Source: Parabacteroides sp. PF5-9
Lineage (GTDB): Bacteria > Bacteroidota > Bacteroidia > Bacteroidales > Tannerellaceae
Direction: 5' to 3'
DNA: 50,885 nucleotides
Assembly (NCBI RefSeq): GCF_029893105.1
Contig: NZ_JARXWG010000027.1
Span: 1 to 50,885 of the forward strand
Every line of letters begins with the position of its first letter. Positions within the stretch are counted from its first letter, which is position 1. Made by a program: the position numbers and the translations under genes. This document shows, piece after piece, positions 27,188 to 34,281 of the stretch. The notes under the pieces are model-generated. The model was not told the DNA's origin. It searched no databases and saw only the letters and a list, made by a program, of their open reading frames with translations.

Positions 27188-28105
27188 ATGAAGAAAGTTC
27201 TTCTTACACTATTCATCTTTTCACTGACTTGCATCTGTTCGGATCAGCTTTTTGCCCAGAAAAAAATAAAAACAATGATTGTTACAGGGCAAGAAGGGGC
27301 ACATTGGTGGGAAGGTGGCAGTGATGGTTTGCGACAAATTCTCGTAAACAGTGGTCTTTTCAGTGTCGATATGGCTATCACTCCGCCCAGAAATGAAGAT
27401 ATCAGTTCATTCAATCCCGACTTCAAGAAATATGACCTTGTTGTCTTTTCGTATGGAGGAAAGACATTCTCCGAAAAAACAAGAAAAAGCTTTGAAGAGT
27501 ATGTCGCCAATGGTGGTGGCGTCGTATTAGTCCATGCCTCAGTCATCCCATTCTCCGACTGGCCGGCTTTCAATGAAATCGCCGGTATGGGTGGATGGGG
27601 AGGTCGAAATGAAAAAGACGGTCCCTATGTGTACTGGAAAGAGGGCCGGATTGTATACGACTATGCTCCGGGCAGTTCCGGTTATCACGGTTTACAACAT
27701 TCTTTTACGATCACGCATCGTCAGCCTGATCATCCGATTTTAAAAGGACTACCGGTGGAATGGCTGCATTTCAAAGACGAGTTATATGCCAAAATGCGTG
27801 GACCGGCTAAAAATATGCAGGTATTAGCCACCACCTACGACGTAAAAGGGGATAACACCCGACACGAACCGATGTTATGGACCGTTAATTACGGCAAAGG
27901 AAAGGTATTTGTCACCCTGATGGGACATGCCGGAAATGATCCGGAGCTGAGATATTCCATGGAATGTACCGGGTTCCAAGTCACCTTGTTAAGAGGCGCC
28001 GAATGGGCGGCAACCGGACAAGTCACACAAGAAGTTCCTGAAGATTTTCCAAGTAAAGGAGTTACAACATTAAGAAAAGGTTTTAAGGTTCCTGATAATT
28101 TATAA
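27188..28105 (+). CDS. Secreted ThuA-domain protein adjacent to GH18
   Basis: 305 residues with an N-terminal signal peptide ending near LFAQ. The ThuA fold is visible: KTMIVTGQEGAHWW, GGGVVLVHASV at the nucleophile turn (His-Ala instead of cysteine), DHPILKGLP followed by DELYAKM, and LMGHAG. It is a close relative of the ThuA protein at 9282-10196; both end with a GAEWAATG segment and a conserved VPEDFP or IPHDFP stretch. Its reaction is unknown. Place between GH18 and GH9 suggests it acts on oligosaccharides in the periplasm. Spacing to GH18 is six bases, so it is surely co-transcribed with it. Confidence 0.88.
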   Translation: MKKVLLTLFIFSLTCICSDQLFAQKKIKTMIVTGQEGAHWWEGGSDGLRQILVNSGLFSVDMAITPPRNEDISSFNPDFKKYDLVVFSYGGKTFSEKTRKSFEEYVANGGGVVLVHASVIPFSDWPAFNEIAGMGGWGGRNEKDGPYVYWKEGRIVYDYAPGSSGYHGLQHSFTITHRQPDHPILKGLPVEWLHFKDELYAKMRGPAKNMQVLATTYDVKGDNTRHEPMLWTVNYGKGKVFVTLMGHAGNDPELRYSMECTGFQVTLLRGAEWAATGQVTQEVPEDFPSKGVTTLRKGFKVPDNL

Positions 28106-28141
28106 AATACATAAAGACCCTGTTAATCGATCTAAAAGACT

Positions 28142-30610
28142 ATGACAACTCGAATTCATCTTTTCATTTTCAGCCTCTGCCTTTGCAAGGTAATCGCTTT
28201 TGGTCAATCGCAACTCTCTCAAAGTTACGATCTGACCAAAGCGATTATCGAAACGGGTATTATCCACAGCCCACTGCCATTGGACGACAGCCGCTCTTTT
28301 GAAGCCAATGGGTTGAAAAAAAGAATCATCAATCGTGAGTCTGTTTCCGATATGAAAACAATCGACCACTGGAAACATTCCGGTTACGGTAAAATAAGTC
28401 ATACAACAACTCCTACTGTTTCGGGAAACGGTAGTTTGAAAATGGAATACCCCACCGCTACCGGAAAGCGGGCACAAGGTCCTCCCTCCGACCCCGACTA
28501 TGCCACTTACGGGAACAGCCGAATCAGTCTGGATCTAAACGGCGCCAACTGGGAAAAATATAACCGGATAGCCTTTTCGATCTACCCCGATTGTGAGGGA
28601 GCACGTATTGTTAATCTAAACCTCTCTTTTGAAAATGAAAACGGTCCTAAAAAACCCGGGACCAACCGGACATCGGGCTCACATTTAATCAATCTGGTCA
28701 ATAACCAATGGAATCATCTGTTTCTGGATCTTGATGAATACCAGCGCGACAAGGTGAAACAAATCAGCTTTGGCGTCTCATTGAAAGGAAAAGACCGTAC
28801 TACCGGAGATTCATGTATTTACTATATAGATAAAATAGAACTGCAACAGGTAGAAGATCCTGAAATTGTTAGCGGATGGCAACCCGGCACCAATAGAATT
28901 AGCTATTCCACAACAGGTTATATGACGGGCGACAAAAAAACAGCCATTATCAATATCGAAAAACACAAACACCATAATCGTTTCGAGTTGATCGACATTC
29001 AAACCAATCGCTCCGTATTCAATGGCACAGTCAAACAAGAACAAACAACAATCGGAACATTTCGCACGCTCGACTTCAGCACATTCAACCAGCCAGGTAA
29101 TTATAAAATAAAAGTGGGAGATATTGAAACCGAAGCATTCCAAATCGGCGATAGAATCTGGGAAAACTCCTACTGGAAAGTACTTAATTTTATCTTTTGT
29201 CAACGTTGCGGATATCCTGTCCCGGGCAAACACGGCACATGCCATACCGATCTCTGTGCTGTTCATAACGGAGAAAAGAGATCGTATGCCGGTGGATGGC
29301 ACGATGCCGGTGACCTTTCTCAGCAAACCCTTCAGACGGGAGATGTTACTTATGCACTACTTGAAGGTTACAATAAACTAAAAGCAACAAACCCACTATT
29401 AGCTGCACGCCTTTTGGAAGAGGCCGAATGGGGACTTGAGTTCATTTTGAAAAACCGTTATGGCGATGGCTATCGCGCAAGTAGTGTCGGGTTACTTATC
29501 TGGCAAGACGGCGTGTTCGATACATTTGATGATATCAATACAGTACGGGTACAAAACCTTGCTTTCAACAATTTCCTCTATGCCGGATATGAAGCCTATG
29601 CAGCAATGAGTATTGATCGTGACCCGATGTTGCAAGAGTATCTCCAGCGGGTGGCTAAGGAAGATTTCAATTTCGCCATGAAAAGGCATGAAGAGGTGGG
29701 TTACGGTGAATTCATCCATTTTTATGAACATGGATATAATACGTCCGAAAGTCAATATATGGCAACCATCTCATGGGCTGCAAGTATGTTGTACAAATTA
29801 ACGAAAGACCCTGAATATGCCCGCTTGGCTACAGAATATATCCAATTCACATTGGATTGCCAACGTACAGAAGCATTAGGAAATAAAGATAAAACTTGTG
29901 GATTCTTCTATCGGGATAAGTCGCGTCAATCCATCGTACATTATATCCATCAGTCGCGCGAACAGGTCTATATGCAAGCCATCACGTTATTGTGTGAAAC
30001 ACAACCTCAACATCCCGATTACAACCGTTGGGTCGAATCAATCCGTTTGTATGGCAACTATTTAAAAGGATTAATGAAATATACCGCTCCATACGGTATG
30101 TTATCCAGTGGTGTCTATCATATCGATGAGCCGAAAGACTCTGTCAGCTTTTACCGGTTACATCTTTTCCCTCCCCAAAATGCCAAGGAACTATACACCG
30201 AACAGGTTCAAAAAGGTGTTCAACTCGATAAAGAACATTATATGAAACGTTTCCCCGTATGGTTCAGTATCTTTAACGGCAACACAGCCATTCACCTTTC
30301 TACCGGAAAAGCAGCGGCTCTTTGCGGCAAATTCCTGAAAGATGAAGAACTGTTGCAAATTGGTCGGGAACAACTCTATTGGACAGTCGGCAAAAACCCG
30401 TTCGGACAATCACTGATCTATGGTGAAGGGCATAACTATCCTCAGTTGGATAATTTCTCTTCCGGTGAAACCATGGGGGCAATGCCTGTTGGGATACGCT
30501 CGTTGGATAATGAAGATATCCCCTATTGGCCTCAAACAAATAATGCCTGTTACAAAGAGGTATGGGTGACTTCAGCCGGAAAATGGATTACATTAGCTGT
30601 TGAATATTAA
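28142..30610 (+). CDS. GH9 family glycoside hydrolase, secreted
   Basis: 822 residues with a signal peptide ending near AFGQ. Residues about 70-240 look like a beta-sandwich, CBM-like module (ISLDLNGANWEKYNRIAFSIYPD). An Ig-like cellulase N-terminal domain covers about 250-340, followed by the GH9 barrel. The HDAGD motif (387-391) holds the base aspartates, and a KEVW glutamate (E806) near the C terminus is the probable general acid. GH9 enzymes include endo-glucanases and exo-acting glucosidases or glucosaminidases. The neighbouring GH18, NagB-like and ROK genes favour an exo-enzyme on amino-sugar oligomers over a cellulase, but this is inference. Confidence 0.9.
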   Translation: MTTRIHLFIFSLCLCKVIAFGQSQLSQSYDLTKAIIETGIIHSPLPLDDSRSFEANGLKKRIINRESVSDMKTIDHWKHSGYGKISHTTTPTVSGNGSLKMEYPTATGKRAQGPPSDPDYATYGNSRISLDLNGANWEKYNRIAFSIYPDCEGARIVNLNLSFENENGPKKPGTNRTSGSHLINLVNNQWNHLFLDLDEYQRDKVKQISFGVSLKGKDRTTGDSCIYYIDKIELQQVEDPEIVSGWQPGTNRISYSTTGYMTGDKKTAIINIEKHKHHNRFELIDIQTNRSVFNGTVKQEQTTIGTFRTLDFSTFNQPGNYKIKVGDIETEAFQIGDRIWENSYWKVLNFIFCQRCGYPVPGKHGTCHTDLCAVHNGEKRSYAGGWHDAGDLSQQTLQTGDVTYALLEGYNKLKATNPLLAARLLEEAEWGLEFILKNRYGDGYRASSVGLLIWQDGVFDTFDDINTVRVQNLAFNNFLYAGYEAYAAMSIDRDPMLQEYLQRVAKEDFNFAMKRHEEVGYGEFIHFYEHGYNTSESQYMATISWAASMLYKLTKDPEYARLATEYIQFTLDCQRTEALGNKDKTCGFFYRDKSRQSIVHYIHQSREQVYMQAITLLCETQPQHPDYNRWVESIRLYGNYLKGLMKYTAPYGMLSSGVYHIDEPKDSVSFYRLHLFPPQNAKELYTEQVQKGVQLDKEHYMKRFPVWFSIFNGNTAIHLSTGKAAALCGKFLKDEELLQIGREQLYWTVGKNPFGQSLIYGEGHNYPQLDNFSSGETMGAMPVGIRSLDNEDIPYWPQTNNACYKEVWVTSAGKWITLAVEY

Positions 30611-30627
30611 TCTCAAAATAGAATACA

Positions 30628-31425
30628 ATGAAAAATACGTACTATTTATTCTTGTTCATAATCATCCTGTTTAACGCATGCCAGATGAACAGATCCCCAA
30701 AAGCAGATGAATCACCGAATGAAACGAAAAGTAATACTTCGTTTCATGTACTTGTTCTTACCGAACGTGGCGGACAACATGGCGGTTTCACCGATGCAGG
30801 AATCAAATGGCTGGAAGAGCAATCGAAAATCATGAATTTTAAACTCACAGAAATTAACAACACCAAACCGATCGATGAAGCATATCTGGCTCAGTTTGCC
30901 CTAATCATCCAACTCGATTATCCGCCCTATACCTGGACTAAAGAGGCAGAGAGCGCCTTTATCAAATACATCGATAAAGGTAGAGGGGGCTGGATCGGGT
31001 TCCATCATGCCACACTACTCGGTGAATTCGATGGTTATCCGATGTGGCAATGGTTCTCTGACTTTATGGGAGGTATCCGTTTTCAAAATTATATCGCCGA
31101 ATTAGCCGATGGAACCATGCAGGTAGAAGATCAATCTCATCCGGTGATGAAAGGCGTCAATACTTCTTTTGTTATCCCTGATGACGAATGGTATACTTTC
31201 GATAAAAACCCTCGCAACAATGTTCATGTACTGGCTACTGTAGACGAGTCGAGCTACAATCCCGCATCCGATATCAAAATGGGTGATCATCCGGTCGTTT
31301 GGGTAAATCCGCATAAGGCAGCGCGGAACGTCTATTTCCTAATCGGTCACAGCAATAAACTATATGAAACCTCTGATTTCACCACCATGTTTTCTAATGC
31401 GATCCAATGGGCGTCAGAAAAATAA
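30628..31425 (+). CDS. ThuA-domain lipoprotein
   Basis: 265 residues with a lipoprotein signal (LFNAC, cysteine near 18), so probably membrane anchored. The ThuA pattern is present: FHVLVLTERGGQHGG, GRGGWIGFHHATL, a SHPVMKG segment followed by DDEWYTFDKNPRNNVHVLATV, DHPVVWVN and FLIGHSNK. It belongs to a different subgroup from the ThuA protein at 27188, with a DEWY in place of DELY. It is 17 bases after GH9 and near-certainly in the same transcription unit. Function unknown. Confidence 0.88.
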   Translation: MKNTYYLFLFIIILFNACQMNRSPKADESPNETKSNTSFHVLVLTERGGQHGGFTDAGIKWLEEQSKIMNFKLTEINNTKPIDEAYLAQFALIIQLDYPPYTWTKEAESAFIKYIDKGRGGWIGFHHATLLGEFDGYPMWQWFSDFMGGIRFQNYIAELADGTMQVEDQSHPVMKGVNTSFVIPDDEWYTFDKNPRNNVHVLATVDESSYNPASDIKMGDHPVVWVNPHKAARNVYFLIGHSNKLYETSDFTTMFSNAIQWASEK

Positions 31426-31541
31426 TGATGAATGATTAATGATTAATGATGAATTAAAAGACACTTATTTAAACTCATCATTCAACGATCCATCCATCTC
31501 ATCCATAATTCACAACTCATAATTCATAATTTATATTCATA
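31426..31541. repeat. AT-rich inverted and direct repeats between two ThuA genes
   Basis: The left part (31426-31455) has tandem GATGAATGATTAAT-like words, and the right part (31503-31531) repeats CATAATTCA-like words that are imperfectly complementary to the left. Such ATTCATAAT low-complexity spacers are frequent in Bacteroidales. A partial transcript hairpin could lower expression of the last ThuA gene, but that is speculation. Confidence 0.5.
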
Positions 31542-31552
31542 ACTACTTTATC

Positions 31553-32374
31553 ATGAAAAAGAAACTATTACTATCCGGATTTGTCCTACTTTGTTCATTC
31601 GTTTTCATAACTACGATGAAAGCACAAATCCCCGATAACTATCCGGCGAACTACGCCAGCGCTCCCCGGTTTAAAGCACTCGTTTATTATACCCATCATG
31701 CCGAAGAAGCACATGTTGACTTTGCGTTGCAAGGAGTCGAATTCTTTAAACGATTAAACTACGGAAATGGCTTTATATTGGATGTCACGACCGATTTCTC
31801 AGAATATCCCTATGAAAAACTGAGTGAATACGATATTGTAGTCATGTTGGACGGTTATCCCAATAAAAAAGAAGAACGCGATGTATTCGAACGGTATATG
31901 GAAAATGGTGGAGGATGGATGGGCTTCCATGTAGCCGCCTATAACGACAAAAACACCAAATGGCCGTGGCTTGTGCAATTCCTCGGAGGTGGCGTATTCT
32001 ATTGCAACAACTGGCCCCCTCAACCGGTCAAGCTGACATTGGACAATACATCACACCCGGTAACTAAAAACCTGCCGGTCTCTTTCATCGCTCCCGAAAG
32101 TGAATGGTATCAATGGAATCCCAGTCCGAGAGAAAACAAAGATGTAGAAGTTTTAGTCTCATTATCTCCCGACAACTACCCCTTAGGCATCAAAGATGTA
32201 GTCAACTTCGGCGACTTCCCGATTGTCTGGACCAACAAAAACTACCGGATGATCTACCTGAACATGGGACATGGTGATGACGAATTCACCGATGCCACGC
32301 AAAAACTACTTTTCATCAATGCCTTCCGATGGGTATTGAGCCAAAGTCCGAAAGGAGATCCGTTTAAGAAATAA
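31553..32374 (+). CDS. Secreted ThuA-domain protein, last gene of the cluster
   Basis: 273 residues with a signal peptide ending near MKAQ. The ThuA pattern is present: FKALVYYTHHAEEAH, GGGWMGFHVAAY at the nucleophile turn, SHPVTKNLP, SEWYQWNPSPRENKDVEVLVSL, FPIVWTNKNYRMIYLNMGHGD, and a final FINAFRWVL helix. It groups with the ThuA lipoprotein just upstream (shared EWY and fHxA signatures) and differs from the 27188/9282 pair. It is 127 bases downstream of that lipoprotein gene and is followed by a strong hairpin, so it ends the cluster. Function unknown. Confidence 0.88.
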   Translation: MKKKLLLSGFVLLCSFVFITTMKAQIPDNYPANYASAPRFKALVYYTHHAEEAHVDFALQGVEFFKRLNYGNGFILDVTTDFSEYPYEKLSEYDIVVMLDGYPNKKEERDVFERYMENGGGWMGFHVAAYNDKNTKWPWLVQFLGGGVFYCNNWPPQPVKLTLDNTSHPVTKNLPVSFIAPESEWYQWNPSPRENKDVEVLVSLSPDNYPLGIKDVVNFGDFPIVWTNKNYRMIYLNMGHGDDEFTDATQKLLFINAFRWVLSQSPKGDPFKK

Positions 32375-32459
32375 ACTCGGGTGAATCTATTTAACGTGAG
32401 TTTTGATAGAACGACAAAGTCAGATAGAGCAAAAGTTGAAAACCCTTTCTGGATATAAT

Positions 32460-32506
32460 ATTTATCGAGCCACCCCTCCTTCCAATGGGGGAATGGCTCG
32501 ATAAAT
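32460..32506. terminator. Bidirectional terminator between convergent genes
   Basis: A perfect 13-bp inverted repeat (32460-32472 with 32494-32506, core TTTATCGAGCCA) encloses an inner CCCC/GGGG stem. It lies between the converging ThuA and esterase genes. There is no long T-run, but AT-rich flanks on both sides allow termination in either direction. Confidence 0.7.
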
Positions 32507-32553
32507 CTCACAAATACTTTCCCTTACGATATCTACACCCTGTATCTCCGATA

Positions 32554-34257
32554 CTATTTATTAGGATGATAAATCAGTTTCCTGGTCTCCGGATCTCGTG
32601 AAAACTGTTTAAAAAAATCCCACATCATCTGTGCCGCAGGACGATAATTCCAATGCCCATAATGCATGATTGCAGTAAATTGGATTAAAGGAACATTCTT
32701 TTTGTAGAGTTTTCCGGTTTCCAGTGTCATATGTTTATTTGTCAATATAGTTTCCCGATCCTGTAGTTTTATCCCCAAAACAGGATCAACGTTAAAATCG
32801 ATCTCTATTTCAGGAAGATCATTCATTTGCTGATAAAGACGTATGGCGTTAAAGAAAGAGTTATCCTTATAGTTTTCTTTATTGGGAAAAGCAATGACGT
32901 CATCGTCCGTTCCCGTAATCAAAAAATAGGGTGTTTCTACAAATCCTGCTTTCTGCTTTGCTTCATTCAACAAGGTTTGATAGGTATAACCAAAAACAGG
33001 TCGGTCGAATATCGCCCCCGAATGCCCTGCCACAGCAGCAAACAGATGGCTTTTTCTTATCCCCAAAGCTGCAGAAGTCATTGCTCCGGCAGAAAGTCCC
33101 TGTACATACACCCGAGAAGGGTCTATTTGAGGATAATTCTGAATGATCTCTTCTACCACAAGTTCGATACCATCCAACCCTAAAAACCCTTCAGAAGGAA
33201 AAGTGCCTGCTCCCTGCCATTCGATCTCAGCCACGATGAAATGTTCCTTTGCTGCCACTTCAATAAAACCGCTGGTTTCACTTTGAGTCCGGTTATCATT
33301 ATTATTCCCATGCAATAAAACCACCAGAGGAACAGACTGTTTCGGCGCATTCACCGTTGTTTCAGGTATAAATTCATACCAAAAGAACGCTTTGGTGCCC
33401 GGTAATCGTGATTCGTTGAGTGTTTTAACTACTGTTTTTCGGGTGACCCCTAATTCGTCCAACATCAAATAAGGTTCCAACTCATAATTGCCATATTCTC
33501 CGAATTTACCGCCCATATAAGTTGTATGTTTGTAGTTGCTGAACCGGTAATTCTTTGATAATAAATTCTTCCAGGCATCAGCAACAGCCTCTTTCAGCGT
33601 TGTTTTCTTATCTAAATGAAGAACAACCTGTTGCAACGGCTCATCTTCATTGGCATAAATAAGATGTTGATTACTTTTCGCAACCTCTTTAGCCTTATTG
33701 GCCTTTATATAATGTGCGGCAACCGTTCTATCTCCGCCACTGATATAGGCCGGAACAGGAATATCCGACGGTGTTTTCTTTGTTATCTTTCCGCCATAAA
33801 CAAAAATACCGGCAACCTCACCCGCATTTCGTGAAATCACATCATTCACAAATGTCGCACCATTCCCTATCCCTAAAATTTTAAGATTAGAGATCGAACG
33901 CATACGGTTTACGAAAGCGATATATGCATCCAAGTCCGCTTCTGCATGATATGTTTTCCCCACGGGGTTAATGACACCGACACTACCGGCATATTTAAAA
34001 ACCAAACTGTCCAGACTCAACTCATGAATTAATGCATTGGCCTCTGCCTCATTAAGCGGTTTATCCGGGTAAATCATAAACATGGGTGCATTCATACTCC
34101 CTCTCCCATCGATATTCCGGGTAGTATCGCGATACATAAATACATTATTTTCCAAACCATCAACCGGCTTTACCTGAATAGCGTGTTGTGCTATTGCCGG
34201 TAAAAAGGTGATGACAAATACTAAGGCTAATAAGAGCCTGTTTATTCTATTCTTCAT
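32554..34257 (-). CDS. Secreted CE1-like esterase with an extra degenerate hydrolase half
   Basis: 567 residues with a signal peptide ending near AIAQ. The C-terminal half (about 285-560) is an alpha/beta hydrolase of the PHB depolymerase/feruloyl-esterase type: LVVLLHGNNND, nucleophile S389 in GLSAGA, an acidic TGTDDDV and a late histidine in MHYGHWNYRP. The N-terminal half (about 45-230) repeats the fold pattern, but its elbow reads GIGNG (129-133), with glycine in the serine position, so it is probably non-catalytic. It lies 24 bases downstream of the GH78 gene, which suggests deacylation of rhamnose-containing plant polysaccharide. Confidence 0.82.
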   Translation of the reverse strand: MKNRINRLLLALVFVITFLPAIAQHAIQVKPVDGLENNVFMYRDTTRNIDGRGSMNAPMFMIYPDKPLNEAEANALIHELSLDSLVFKYAGSVGVINPVGKTYHAEADLDAYIAFVNRMRSISNLKILGIGNGATFVNDVISRNAGEVAGIFVYGGKITKKTPSDIPVPAYISGGDRTVAAHYIKANKAKEVAKSNQHLIYANEDEPLQQVVLHLDKKTTLKEAVADAWKNLLSKNYRFSNYKHTTYMGGKFGEYGNYELEPYLMLDELGVTRKTVVKTLNESRLPGTKAFFWYEFIPETTVNAPKQSVPLVVLLHGNNNDNRTQSETSGFIEVAAKEHFIVAEIEWQGAGTFPSEGFLGLDGIELVVEEIIQNYPQIDPSRVYVQGLSAGAMTSAALGIRKSHLFAAVAGHSGAIFDRPVFGYTYQTLLNEAKQKAGFVETPYFLITGTDDDVIAFPNKENYKDNSFFNAIRLYQQMNDLPEIEIDFNVDPVLGIKLQDRETILTNKHMTLETGKLYKKNVPLIQFTAIMHYGHWNYRPAAQMMWDFFKQFSRDPETRKLIYHPNK

Positions 34258-34281
34258 GATACTTCTTTCTACTTTATTATT

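Noticed and set aside
28142-30610. Simple cellulose-degradation role for GH9
   Set aside because: No other cellulase or cellobiose genes are nearby, while GH18, NagB-like and ROK genes are; not excluded, but not the favoured reading.
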